This document shows positions 1 through 13,039 of a stretch of 64,000 nucleotides of DNA, one piece after another (the first letter of the stretch is position 1; the number at the start of each line of letters is the position of its first letter). Below the pieces are notes generated by a model that was not told where the DNA came from, searched no databases, and saw only the letters and a program-made list of their open reading frames with translations. The stretch is from Glycine soja (taxonomy: Eukaryota > Streptophyta > Magnoliopsida > Fabales > Fabaceae), in NCBI RefSeq assembly GCF_004193775.1, contig NC_041018.1, positions 39,534,608 through 39,598,607 of the forward strand. Reading direction: 5' to 3'. Made by a program: the position numbers and the translations under genes.

Positions 1-2229
1 TTATGCTATCTAGTGCAATATCTCAATTTGACCAACTGTCTAAGATACCCATTTAAGTATTTATTAATTTCTTAGTAACGTGAAATCTGATTACCCAAAC
101 TATTGTTAAGTTTACTATCTTTTGATTTTTCATTCTACTGTCCTGGTTATATATATATATATATGTGGTATTGAAGTCTGCTAGTAAATAAAGAAAAGGT
201 TGTGGTGAAATTCCTCGTGTGTATTCTTCCCGTATTTTATGCTTTGCAATATTAGAATGTGCTTGGATTGTTTGTGAGTTGAACTCACAATGATTTTTGG
301 AAGCAATGAATAGTTGTTTTTGTGGTAAATTCAATGTGATTTTTATCTATTTGTTACTTTAAAAAATTAAGATGAGTTTAATTTCACTACCAATTTCAGA
401 ATATGTTTGGATTTTTGTTCAAAATACAGTACACGAATTTTAAGATCAATTTAATGGTTCACAAACTCATTTTTGTAAAATGAAGAGTTTGGATGCTTTT
501 GCAAATCTTCTTTTACTCCAAAAGTCTGGTTGCAACAATAAAATAAACATGCATTTTGAGTTTCAGCACTTTTGTTTAAGCAATTTATTATTATTCTTAG
601 CTAGGAAATCGGGGTTCAAGACATGTTCAGCAAAAAATAACTCAAAATTATTAAAAGTTAATTGAAGTTGATAGTTGAAAGTTATTAAACTAGTTTATTT
701 AATGATACTTTTGATAAAATTGGTGGTTGATAAATGTAAATGATTAATATGGACATTAAGTAGTCCAGATCATGGTGCTTCTATAAAGCAAGTGTACATA
801 CAACTATCTAAAATGAGAATACTTTTAGGAGTTTTACTTCAACAAAACTAATTTAAAGGATTTTTCTTAGCTTGCTGTTGTGGAGACATTGACAAGTGTA
901 TTAAGTTATTAAGTAGTATTTGATAAATAAGAGTTATCGTTTCACAAAGACTTGCGCAACATTTTAGCAAATATCACAAGTTTATACTCCTCTAAACTAA
1001 CAAATAAACATGGATGTGATTTGAACATAATATTCAGCCACCAAGAAAAAGCAAAACAAAGCTATAAATTATGATATTATTGGAATTTTTTATAAACACA
1101 CAATAAAATGATAGGAAATTCACATGACAAAGGTTGTCGGGATTAGATTTCTCTGAATCAAATTGTCTTTATGCTAAAACATGATATTCAACTTGTAATT
1201 AAACGTTAATATAAGTCACAGTTCAAAAATGATATTCTAATCCCTAATTCCTTAGGTGAAAAGACTTAAATTATTCCATTAAATGTCAATCCCTTAAACA
1301 TTTAACAAAGGAACTTGTTTTAAGTTTAATGACTCAAAGATAATCATTACTCATCATCCTATTCCTAGCTCCAAAGTTTAATGGACATTTTGCCACAATT
1401 TAAGATAAAGAAAGTATTTTTCAATAACAACCTCACCCAAAAATCAAACTATGAGTGACCAAATCATAACAAGCATGAAACATAGAAGTAAAAACTTAAC
1501 ATTGAAGAACAAGATGAATATATAACATTATTTTAAAAGAAATACATGAAAGCATAAAGTTCGTATACAATCTAATCCCAACAACGGATAGTTTAGCTAC
1601 CCATCTCCATGAATAGCATCCAAAAGCAAGGAAAGTGGAGGAAAAGAGTTGGGAAAGAAGAACTTTAATAAATGAGGTGTTTTTACAAAATGAGGAAGTG
1701 TTCTCTAAAATGTACAAGACAATGTATTTATAAAGACCCACAAAATCTGCACTTAAGTGAGTGTATGCTCAAGTCAAAAACTTTGGACTTAAACAGATAC
1801 TACAACTCTGGCCAAATTCAGCTTAAGCCAAAGTTGTTTTTCTTAAACTAATTTTGCTTTACAGCTTTCTTTTTCATCTTCTCCAAAAAAAAAAAAAAAA
1901 ACTTCATTCTAGACCTTCCAATCTCAACTTAAGCACATTTGAGCTGGGATTTTCACTTCAGGCTTCCATTGAACCTTGTTCCAAAACATTGCTATTTGAT
2001 CCAATTCAAAAATCCTACAAAATGGTCCATCAATAAGCATGTGAAATCTACTAAAATAACAAGTTAAAGAGAACAAACTACAACTTAACAATTTACATAA
2101 AAAAAGACATAAACAAAATTCTAAATAAAAGAAAATGAGATAATTGTCTAAATCCACATGTCTCATTTAAATATTTTTGGCAATTATTTGTTATCTATTT
2201 CAAATTATGTTTACTTCAACAACAGTAAT
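1..2229. other. AT-rich intergenic DNA with a degraded dispersed repeat
   Basis: No credible gene is seen; the only open frames are short, low-complexity and without homology that I recognise. About 1130-1800 resembles the stretch at about 4840-5850 (shared phrases around 1450-1500 and 5440-5500, and around 1580-1620 and 5540-5590), so both look like old copies of one dispersed repeat. A short (TA)n run lies near 151-165 and an A-tract near 1885-1900. Confidence 0.5.
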
Positions 2230-2600
2230 TAAAATATAAGTTTTTAGTTCATGTAAGTTAGTATTTTTTTTTTTGTCCATATAAATTTACTTTTCTAATT
2301 TTAGTCTCTATAAGTTGGCGTTTTTTAATTTTGATTCCTTTAAGTTTTTTGTTCATTTTTAGTCTCTTTAAGTGTTTTTTTTTTAATTTTAATCTCTTTA
2401 AGATTCTAATATTTTTATTTATAGTCTCCAGAAGTTCATGCTTACATAATCAAAATTAAAAAAAATTCAAACTTATAGAGATTAAAAATGAACAAAATAA
2501 CCAATATTCAAAAAACACAAACTTACATAAACTAAAATTAAAAAAATAAACTTACAAAAATAAAAAAAATCATTAAATTAGAGAGATAAAAAAATATATT
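2230..2600. repeat. Foldback repeat, probable non-autonomous DNA element
   Basis: The left half repeats a T-rich phrase of the type 'agtctctataagtt' several times (about 2240-2430). The right half (about 2440-2590) carries A-rich versions that read as its reverse complement, so the segment can fold into an imperfect hairpin. This layout is common in miniature inverted-repeat elements of legume spacers. No clear target-site duplication was found, so the boundaries are approximate. Confidence 0.45.
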
Positions 2601-5600
2601 TAAATCTCATAAATTTAGTTTTTTTAAGTTATTACTGTTCGTATGTTATTACTTAAATAATGTGACATGCATACATAACTTGCTATATCAATGACCAGTA
2701 CTCCATTAGGAATATTATGAGAGGTAATTTTTTTGGTTAAGCCAAAATAATTTTAGATAAAATGATAAATAAATTTGATAATTTTATTATGAAATAATAT
2801 AACTAAACGGTAAAAAAGATTACTTTTAAAGCTTTTAAAATTAATGAGAAATAAAATTAATAAAAAAATTAAACGATTAAATTAAAATGAAATTATATTT
2901 ATATGAATTAAAAATATATTTACTTTGTAAAAAAAATGAACTTTATTTTCTTTAGTTTGACGCTACTAAAATAAGAAAAACATTTTAAAACATAAAGTGT
3001 ACTTACTAATTAAAATATCAATGCTAATAAGTTATGAAATTATTAATTTTAATCACTATTTTTTAAATCAATAATTTTACATGTGCTTAATTATTATTTT
3101 CTTCAAAATGTAGTAGAATGGAGTGACACCTCCATTATCATCATACTTTATATTATCTAATCATAAATTATCATTTATTATAAATTTATTGACTTTTATA
3201 AAATTTTTAAAAATTATATAAATAATAATTTACAATTAAATAATAATATAAAATTATTTTATATTATTATGACCGGAAATAGGTACTCTGCGCCTTTTTT
3301 CATGTGTTTTTTTTATAAAAAAAGACGACAGAAGTTAGTTGGTGAGTTATGAAGGTAGTTATAAAAATAAAATAATAAATTATGAATGTAATTATAGGAA
3401 TAAAATAAACCTAAAAATATGTATACAAAAATATCTTATTTCCTTTTTATATATAATTATAGATATAGTTAAACTCTTAATTTAAATATTACAATACATT
3501 TTCCTTTCTCTTGTACGTTCACTCAACGGGTTTCGTCATGTCCATGTGAGGTCCATGTCAATGATAGTTGTTTGTTTCATTGAATTAAATCTTTTAAAAT
3601 AAAATAAAAACAAATCAAATAAAAGAGTATTTATAAAAAAAAAATCGGTACATATTAAAAAAAAATTAATAACGTATTTATAAAAAATTTCGATTTTCAA
3701 TTTTTAATTCGAGTAATTAAAAGTTTTTAATCAGTAAAATTGTTGAAGCAAAACTAACGTATTATAACTACGCACACAAAAAAAGTGCAACATATCTTTT
3801 TGTCCTCTTGGCGCTGTCCTTGTCACAACACCTTTCTGTCCTATCAAACTCTTGTCCTCATGAATTTATTAGGTCACCATTCAGTTGTATCACTCGAAAA
3901 TACTGTATAATATAGCACAGCAAGCATCTTGAATGTAAACTCTGTACAGGTCGTTATGCATAGCATATCCAAATGCTTTTTGAATTGTGTTTAGTTGATA
4001 TATTATAATCCTTGCAGTTAAGCTTTGTTGGTTGTCAATTCTAGTAAGAAGGAGGTCCATGAGGAACGTAACTAAATTCAACAAAAGACGACTTCTATTA
4101 GTGGTTCAAAATGGTTTTGTCCATTTATTTGGCGTGGGAATGTGACTTATTAGCTACCATATATATAATTTTAGAATATATAGACTGAGTATTACATAAC
4201 ATAGATTCTGAAATCTCAATTAATTTGCTTACTGCTTGTGTATGTTCGAGTCTATCTACTACCTGGTTAATTTATGAAAGATATTAGATATTTTTACGGT
4301 TTTGTTTTTGTTTTGATATTCTTTTACTATGATATACGTTGTTGTTTTTTTCTTTCAAAAAGAATTTATGGTGAACTTTAAATTAATTTACTTATTTTAA
4401 AAAGGACATTCTGGATATTTTGAACATATAAATTATACTTGAGATATATGAAATAATTTATCTTGTGATATAATGTTATTTTTAATTGAGTTTAATGATC
4501 AAACACGATGTAAAACAAGCATATATTATTAACTAATAAAAAATTTATTGTTAATATGACTTTTTCTATCATTATTGTAATATTCAATAAATTTATCATA
4601 TGTGGTGATTTTTTATTGTATCATCAATGCATAGGCTATTTTTTCTCTTTTTTTAGTGATCATAACATTAGTGCAAAATATTCATTAACTTTGTCGATAA
4701 TTATTTTTTGTTGGAGAATTTTACTAATCACCTTTCAATTATGTTTTCTTCATCCACAAGACTTGAATGCAAGATCTTGCTTAAGAGATTCAAACTCAAA
4801 GCTACTTGAATCCCATTCGTAGCTTTTGATTTATTGAAAAGTCATACAAATTATTATGATTGGTTAATGTTAACTCCTTGGCAAACATACAAATTCGTAC
4901 AAGTAACAATAAACGGTAAGACCGAGTGTCGAATTCACAGTAACTTTGTTAGGACTAAGAATTTGTATATACCAACTTTTAAGCAAAGGAACAAAGAAAA
5001 ACTGATATATTTTAAGGTAAAAGTACAGTTCAAGAGTAATGAAAGACATAAAAAAACACAAAGATTCAGAGACGAGAAAAATAAAAACATTGGATGTAAG
5101 AAAATGACAACTTAGTGTAGATTTTGTAGAAGTGTTGGGTGTTTGACCCACCAAAAATACTCTTAATAGAGTGATTTTTCACCATATAAAACTATTTCAA
5201 CTATTACCTTTACCAACTAATTTACTCTAACCATGATCCCTCGTACAAAAGAGACTAAGTTATTTGATTTTACTCATAATCCCTTACAAAGCTCAACCAA
5301 AGTAACTTATTTTATGAGTAAAGATGCATAAATAAGGCTAACCAACACCATCTCATCCCCAGGTATGGGTTATTTATAAGTCCCTTAAATTCTTAGTGTA
5401 AAAACATTTTCCAATGATTAAAACGCTATAACATAGATATGGGTGATCAAATCATAAAAAAAACAATAAACATAGAAAGGAAGCAATAATATTGAAGTGA
5501 CATTCAACGAAGAGTAAAGATCATTGAGTTTTTGGTACTCAAGTCCTCAACAATGGATAAATTAATCTCTCATGACCATGAGAGACACAAAACAAGGAGA

Positions 5601-8600
5601 GGAAACAAAGAAAATAGAAAACATGGAAGAAGAAGAACTCCCAAGGTGACTTTTGTCTCCAAAAAAAATGTCCTAAGTGATCCCCTTTGTCCAATGAAAC
5701 AATACCCCTTTTGACTAGAAAGGTTGCACTGTCATCTTTTTAAGAAATCCTCGCACGATACCTGCGTGTATGCGCTGAGCATCATGTACAATACAACTAA
5801 GAAACCTCCAGACATTTGACACGTGTCCCTTCAAGTTGGATTTCTTGCGTTGAATGAGCTACTTCAGTTCTTTCATTCATCTTCTAGTCAATTGTTGTTG
5901 TAGCAAAACTCTACAATATAAAGCTAAACACAGTAAAAATTCACTAACTTCACCTTTCTTAAAGCTAAAAATCTAAAAGAACCTAAATTCTTATTTTTTG
6001 GATAAAACATAACATTAAAAGAGAAGAAATGAGATAATTGATAAGTAATTTAAGTAAAAAACCAAGTATACATACTAATTATCAATTGGATACATAGGAT
6101 AGGTGTGGGAAGTTGTTTTCATTTTGTTTTTTTGCCATCCATGTATTGTATTTGTTGTGCATTTTTTATAGTTAACTTGGTAATATATTTTTTTTTTATG
6201 ATAAATAGCATTATTTTTCTTCATCTTGAAAAGACTTGTATAGTTATTTTACTCTTTCACTTTTTTTACTCTTTAGTTAATTTTTATCATGTTGTGATAA
6301 TTTTTTATTAGATTATAGATAGATTGATATTGTTTTAATCAATGATTTAGTTTTAGCACTTATAATCTCTGCCGGCAAAAGCTAATCCATAAAGTGATTA
6401 TCGTTTGAAATTAAAATTATGCTGATGCAATTTGGCCGGGACATGATCACATCCAAGTCATTTTCCTGATGGATGTGTATGTGTCTTAGCTTAGAGTCCT
6501 GAAGCAGAGTTCATATTCCCTGAGCCAGAGCCAGGTTTTATACAAAATACTTTCCTACAACCATTGGTTATTTTTTTCCTTCCTTCTTAATGTGAGATTC
6601 TTTCATTTTCTTTAGCAACTCCTCTGTTTATGATTGAAACTGATCTATCCGACAACTATCGACCATTGTAGAAAGAGATGTGGAATCGTGAGGAAAGAAT
6701 GGTCTGAGCGTTCACATCATTCTCACTCATTATTAGTGGTTATTTTTATAATGATGCTGACCTCCAACAAATCCAGCGTGGTAAGTAAGAATTGACTCAA
6801 TGTGTACGTTGTGTAGAAAATTTTCTGCTCACCTAGACTCAATGCTGATTAAATGGTTACAATGAGAAGTATATCAACAAGATCTGAAGGTATGCTTGGT
6901 ATTTTGGTGAGAGGGTTGGAAAGTATATTTGAGAAAAAAAATAAGTTTGTGATTAAATTTGATTATTCTCCAAAAATATGTTTGAGAAGCAAACTTTAAT
7001 CTAAAGATGCATATAGTATAATTAGGTTATGACCTGTTAAGTAAGATATTAAATTCTAGACCTGTGAAAAAAAAAACTAAATTGAAAATCAATAATATTT
7101 TAAGCGAATAACATGATGACAAACTTTTCAACATAACTTCTAACAAAAACTTTTTACCATTAATTCTTTAATTAATATTCTTAGGACAATAAGAGTCAAA
7201 AAAATTAATTTCAGTTATTTTCCCACCAGGCACACATTTATTGTGTTCACGGTTGATCTTTATTGTTTTTTGCTGCAATTTGGGACCCAAAGGTATTTTT
7301 ACTTGGATGAAATGTTCGAGTGAATTAATGACAGAGAACCAATGAGTAAATTATTATTGCCTACCAATTATTGGTGAAGTGCTTGAGTACTAAACAGTGT
7401 TCGATTGTTTAAACTTGGTTGCAAGCAAAACATTAAGTATGGATAGCAGATTGCTTAACCTACGTGGTTAGCATTAATAAGAGGTAGGTCCTCTCCAGCT
7501 AATTGCCTGAATAAAGAAGAACAAACAAGTTTACAAGTTGGAGAAACCATCACTCATACGTCTCTATTCAATGATTAAACGACTTTCTGGCTTTGTCTAT
7601 TTAGCAAACCATTTTCTTCTCTAAAATAAGATGATTTGTGAACAGTGTATTAGCAAATTCTCATTTAATTCAATAATTCATATTACGGTTACAATCGTGC
7701 ACAATTCGCGATGAAGTTTGAAGTACTATAACTAATATTCGTGAGTTTAGAAGTATAAAAAATAGGGTGAATGGAAATAGAAAAAAAAAATTAACGTTGA
7801 TGAAAATATATGAAAAAAATAATAAATTTAAAGTTGTTTGATTTAAAAGAAATGGGAAATAAATAAAAAAGAGAGAAAACAAATCCATTTATGTAGCCTT
7901 CAAAAAAAAAAAACATGTTGGTAATTGATTTTTGACTTAAATTTCTTTTTTATCTCTGCAAATTAGTATTTTTTTTCATTCTTATTTTTGTATTTTTTTT
8001 TTAGTCTTTATAAAATATATTCATTTTCTTTCATCCTTAAAATATTTTAAATATTTTTTACTTTTCAAAACTCTTTTTTATTATTGAAAGTGTTATCCAA
8101 AGTATCTTTAGAATGAAAAACAAAATAAATATATTTTGCAATGATTAAAATAAAAAAAATATAAAAGCGAAAATAAAAAATGCTAAATTATAGTAAAAAA
8201 ATTATTTAATATTTCATTTTTTGACAAATGTCTTTTATTTAATTTGTTCATTTTTATGCAATTTTGTGTAGAATTAAAAAGTGACAAATTCACGTATTTT
8301 TATTTTTCTCATTTCTTATTTTCACTCAATCAAACATGCACAATTTCTCCTCTTTCCTATATTTTTTTCTCATTTTATTTCTTTTCTATTTCACTGTTAC
8401 TAAACGAAGCATAGGAGTTCTCTAAAGAGGATTCTTCCAACTATAAAGCTTTGAGGAGTATTATGCACTTGGGGAATCAATTTACTTTAATATTAGAAAA
8501 GCTATTCTATTGTTTTCCCCTTTAAATAGAACTTTTGTTTGGAAAGGTTCTTTTTGTGTGTAAAATTAATGGATTGTTGGTAGAAAATGCTTACATTACT

Positions 8601-10650
8601 GTTATATTTTACGGTTAGTTGAAAATTGAAAATGTAACTTATAAATTAGAAAAGTAAAATAAACAAAAATAATAATTTGATGATTTATTTTTAAAAAAAA
8701 GTAATAAGAAAATAAATAAATATATAAAAAATAAAAGTAAAAAAAATATAAAAAAGTTAGAAGGTAAAAATTAACATTTTAAAAGAATACTATTTTAAGT
8801 AGTATTTTTAAAATGTTAAAAATCATTAAAAAATTATTTATCAAATAATTAAATATATTTTTCATCTAATAAAAAAAATAAAAATTAACTAAAAGGAACG
8901 TAATCTCACTTTGACACGCTCGACCTGACCATAGTTGTCAAAAAGCAGAAGAATCCTTGTGTTTTGATTGCTAATTGATTGGACGGTACTGCTTAAATTT
9001 CTTTGTCCAAAGTTTAGTGGCAGAATATATATTATGGGTGAGATTTTTATGTAGAATTATTGCTTGTCATTCTATATAATTTACATAGACCAAGTGAACA
9101 TGCCAACTGAATAAAAAAAGCTAAGTGTCAATTATTGCTCGATATTTTGTCTATATCTAACCATGGCTTTTTCTTACAAAATTAAGCTAGTTGAAAGATT
9201 TTCAGCCCTAGGACGTTTAAGAATGGGAAATATGATATGTGAAGTATATATCCAATCTAATGGAATTCGATTGTTTACCCAAAATGTCACGCACCAAACT
9301 AACTATTATGAAAAATTTAAGTTGTTCGATAAAGGATACACTCATACATACAGTCAATTCTATATTACTATGATAAACAAGTTTACTTGTCTTATGATAC
9401 AATCCGATTAATTTATTTTTTATCAAAATAACGACAATTTTGCTTAATCTTAATTTTAACCCTATTTTTAGTCTGTATGTAATTTTGGTCTATTTGATTT
9501 TATTTATTCACATTGAGTCCTTATAGTTTTCTAATTATTAATGTTAAGTGTATCATCTCAAATTTTGTCGTATAATTAACAGAAATGTTATGTAACATTG
9601 ATTTATATAAATAAAGAAAAAAAGGTACGTATAAAATATTTAAATAAAAATAAAGTGCAATATATATAAAATGTAATGAAACCCCTTTTGTTTTCTTAAT
9701 TTATATTTTAGTATATTATACAATTTTTCTTTTACTGATTTTGACAAATCAATATCACATCATACCTTTCATATTCTTATTAATTATCTGAGAAAAGAAG
9801 GAATAAGAAGCTTAATTATAAACAATCAAAACTACAGGATCAAAGATTTTAAATATAATTAAGCTAAAATGTTTCTCGTTACATCTCTAACATAATTACT
9901 GCACCTCCACATCTGCTAATTGGTGTTTTTAAGATAGGTCATCGATCTTCAACTCAATGGCTCTAGCTTACTAAAATATGTTAGGAAATGTTAAAACACA
10001 TTATTAGTTGCTAAAACTTTTTTGCTTTTTTTTTCGCTCAGTTGAAGAGAAGACTTTTTTTTTTTTTTGGATCCCCTGAAAAGTCATTTTAGTGCTGATA
10101 GTAATTCAACTATTTTTCATAAAACCACAACTATTTTAATTTTTTATATAATAGATAAAAGTACGATGATGACGTCATCGAAAAAGCTACTTTGTCTCCT
10201 TACCTGTCCAGAGGTTTGCACCACCTCAATGTACGTGTGTTTTTTTTTCTTCAAAAAGAACTAAATCAAAGTGACATTAGCAACTTGTTCCTTTTTTTTT
10301 TTTTCTCTTTTTTAAAAGAAGGTCGCAAAATATACCTTTTGTAGACACACTAAATAAAAGATTAAGGAGAATAATAGACGTCCATCTACCCCATATTGAG
10401 TGCTTTGGGATGAAAGAAAAAAAGATAACTTTTTTTTTTGGAAGATGAAATAAGTCCTATGATTAGAACTAAAGAGATATATAAAATTAAAGTATAACCG
10501 TGGTGGAAAATAAAGTATATATATATATATGCTAACATGTATGTTTATAATAAAACCAAAGATTATTGCTCCGATTTAGCAAAAGTTTTCTTATTTTATT
10601 TTATTTTATAATAATTGATTATATTCTTATGAAATTTTGCTAGGAGGATC
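2601..10650. other. Long AT-rich intergenic region
   Basis: No supported gene. The segment is A/T-rich with many homopolymer runs. About 4840-5850 holds a degraded dispersed repeat related to about 1130-1800. About 7960-8190 and 9420-9600 contain T-rich 'agtctttat/agtcctt' phrases typical of worn inverted-repeat elements. Short open frames here (for example 4556-4822, 6105-6311, 7670-7888) have low-complexity Phe/Leu/Ile/Lys-rich translations and are rejected. Confidence 0.5.
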
Positions 10651-10656
10651 ATCAAC

Positions 10657-10665
10657 AATAAATAC
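10657..10665 (+). promoter_or_regulatory. TATA-like box of the subtilase gene
   Basis: AATAAATAC lies about 45 bases before the ATG at 10706 and is followed by a C/A/T-rich leader. The distance would give a very short 5' leader, so this is a plausible but unproven core promoter. A (TA)n run at about 10515-10531 lies further upstream and is an alternative. Confidence 0.3.
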
Positions 10666-10705
10666 CTCACTCTAGCTCACAAATACCCTGCATCTACCTC
10701 CGAAA

Positions 10706-13039
10706 ATGAAGAAAGCAGCGATTTTGAAGTCTCTCCAAACCATTATGGTTGTCTTCCTGCTGATAGTACTCTTTAGCAGCAACACCAAAGCAGAAAAAGA
10801 AACAATCCACGACCATGCAAACAAAAAGACCTACATAATCCACATGGACGAGACCACCATGCCCTTAACCTTCACCGACCACCTCAGCTGGTTCGACGCC
10901 TCCCTCAAATCAGCGTCCCCCTCCGCGGAGATTCTCTACACTTACAAACACGTGGCCCATGGCTTCTCCGCCAGACTCACTCCCAAGGACGTAGACACAC
11001 TTGCAAAACAACCCGGCATCCTCTCCGTCATCCCCGAACTCAAATACAAACTCCACACCACAAGAACTCCCAACTTCCTTGGACTTGACAAAGCCACCAC
11101 CTTGTTACCCGCCTCGGAGCAACAGAGCCAGGTGGTCATTGGACTCCTCGACACCGGCGTCTGGCCCGAGCTCAAAAGCCTCGACGACACGGGCCTCGGC
11201 CCGGTCCCTTCCACCTGGAAAGGCCAGTGCGAAATTGGAAACAACATGAACTCTTCCAACTGTAACAGAAAACTTGTCGGAGCGAGGTTTTTCTCCAAAG
11301 GCTACGAAGCCGCACTTGGACCCATTGACACAACTACAGAGTCAAAGTCAGCGCGTGACGATGACGGGCATGGGAGTCATACTTTAACCACCGCGGCAGG
11401 CTCGGTTGTACCCGAAGCTAGCCTCTTCGGCTTGGCGTCGGGTACGGCGCGTGGAATGGCCACGCAAGCGCGTGTGGCGGTTTACAAAGTGTGCTGGCTC
11501 GGCGGGTGTTTTACTTCCGACATAGCCGCGGGAATCGACAAGGCCATAGAAGACGGCGTGAATGTTCTGTCCATGTCCATTGGGGGAAGCTTGATGGAGT
11601 ATTACAGGGATATAATAGCGATTGGATCCTTCACTGCCATGTCACACGGGATTCTGGTGTCCACGTCAGCGGGGAACGGTGGGCCCAGTCAGGGAAGTTT
11701 GTCCAACGTGGCACCGTGGATAACAACTGTGGGAGCGGGAACTATCGACCGCGATTTCCCTGCTTACATAACCCTCGGAACAGGGAAAACATACACCGGA
11801 GCTTCTCTTTATAGCGGTAAACCCTTGTCGGATTCGCCGCTTCCTCTTGTTTACGCTGGGAACGCGAGTAACTCTTCTGTAGGGTATCTATGTTTGCAAG
11901 ATTCTCTGATTCCTGAGAAAGTTTCAGGGAAAATTGTTATATGTGAGAGAGGTGGGAATCCGAGAGTGGAAAAGGGTTTGGTGGTTAAGCTTGCTGGAGG
12001 TGCTGGAATGATATTGGCGAATAGTGAAGCCTACGGAGAAGAGTTAGTTGCTGACTCTCATCTTCTTCCTGCTGCGTCTTTGGGACAAAAATCAAGCGAG
12101 ATTTTGAAGAACTATGTTTCATCTTCACCTAATCCAACAGCTAAGATTGCTTTCTTAGGGACCCATTTGCAGGTTCAACCTTCTCCTGTTGTAGCGGCTT
12201 TTAGCTCCAGAGGACCAAATGCACTCACCCCAAAGATTCTCAAACCGGATCTAATAGCACCAGGAGTCAACATTTTAGCCGGTTGGACCGGTGCGGTTGG
12301 ACCAACTGGGTTGACTGTTGACACCCGCCATGTCAGCTTCAACATAATTTCTGGAACATCCATGTCATGCCCTCATGTAAGTGGCTTAGCCGCAATTCTC
12401 AAAGGAGCACACCCTCAGTGGAGCCCTGCCGCCATCAGGTCCGCACTCATGACAACAGCGTACACGAGTTATAAAAACGGTGAAACGATTCAAGATATTT
12501 CAACAGGACAACCTGGGACGCCGTTTGATTACGGTGCCGGACACGTCGATCCCGTGGCCGCTCTTGATCCTGGTCTCGTCTACGATGCCAACGTGGACGA
12601 TTACTTAGGGTTTTTCTGCGCACTAAACTACTCGTCATTTCAAATCAAGCTTGCTGCGAGGAGGGACTATACGTGTGACCCGAAGAAGGATTACAGAGTG
12701 GAGGATTTTAATTATCCTTCTTTTGCGGTTCCTATGGATACAGCTTCGGGGATTGGGGGAGGTTCCGATACTCTGAAGACCGTGAAGTACTCTAGGGTTT
12801 TGACTAACGTGGGAGCTCCGGGAACGTACAAAGCTTCGGTGATGTCGTTGGGGGATTCGAATGTGAAGACTGTGGTGGAACCGAATACGTTGAGTTTCAC
12901 GGAATTGTACGAGAAGAAGGACTATACGGTGTCGTTTACATACACTTCGATGCCGTCTGGGACGACCAGCTTCGCACGTTTGGAATGGACGGATGGGAAG
13001 CATAAGGTTGGTAGTCCAATTGCGTTCAGCTGGACATGA
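10706..13039 (+). CDS. Subtilisin-like serine protease, SBT1 type (secreted, 777 aa)
   Basis: A secreted plant subtilase (peptidase family S8, pyrolysin-like) that cuts proteins in the cell wall or apoplast; the substrate is not readable from sequence. The order is typical: signal peptide (about 1-29, hydrophobic core MVVFLLIVLF), inhibitor I9 propeptide (about 41-117), likely cleavage before the TTRTPNFLGL motif (118-127), catalytic domain with Asp149 (LLDTG), His222 (GHGSH), oxyanion Asn324 (SAGNGGP) and Ser552 (GTSMSCPH), a PA domain inserted at about 375-475, and a C-terminal Fn3-like domain (about 665-777). All catalytic residues are present and length is normal for the family. The gene has no intron, as is usual for SBT1 members. 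The ATG is the first in frame and opens the signal peptide. GC content is far above the flanks. Which SBT1 member it is cannot be settled here. Confidence 0.97.
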   Translation: MKKAAILKSLQTIMVVFLLIVLFSSNTKAEKETIHDHANKKTYIIHMDETTMPLTFTDHLSWFDASLKSASPSAEILYTYKHVAHGFSARLTPKDVDTLAKQPGILSVIPELKYKLHTTRTPNFLGLDKATTLLPASEQQSQVVIGLLDTGVWPELKSLDDTGLGPVPSTWKGQCEIGNNMNSSNCNRKLVGARFFSKGYEAALGPIDTTTESKSARDDDGHGSHTLTTAAGSVVPEASLFGLASGTARGMATQARVAVYKVCWLGGCFTSDIAAGIDKAIEDGVNVLSMSIGGSLMEYYRDIIAIGSFTAMSHGILVSTSAGNGGPSQGSLSNVAPWITTVGAGTIDRDFPAYITLGTGKTYTGASLYSGKPLSDSPLPLVYAGNASNSSVGYLCLQDSLIPEKVSGKIVICERGGNPRVEKGLVVKLAGGAGMILANSEAYGEELVADSHLLPAASLGQKSSEILKNYVSSSPNPTAKIAFLGTHLQVQPSPVVAAFSSRGPNALTPKILKPDLIAPGVNILAGWTGAVGPTGLTVDTRHVSFNIISGTSMSCPHVSGLAAILKGAHPQWSPAAIRSALMTTAYTSYKNGETIQDISTGQPGTPFDYGAGHVDPVAALDPGLVYDANVDDYLGFFCALNYSSFQIKLAARRDYTCDPKKDYRVEDFNYPSFAVPMDTASGIGGGSDTLKTVKYSRVLTNVGAPGTYKASVMSLGDSNVKTVVEPNTLSFTELYEKKDYTVSFTYTSMPSGTTSFARLEWTDGKHKVGSPIAFSWT

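Noticed and set aside
10942..11298. Antisense frame inside the subtilase gene, with others at 12447-12638 and 12635-13153
   Set aside because: Shadow frames produced by the GC-rich protease coding sequence on the other strand.
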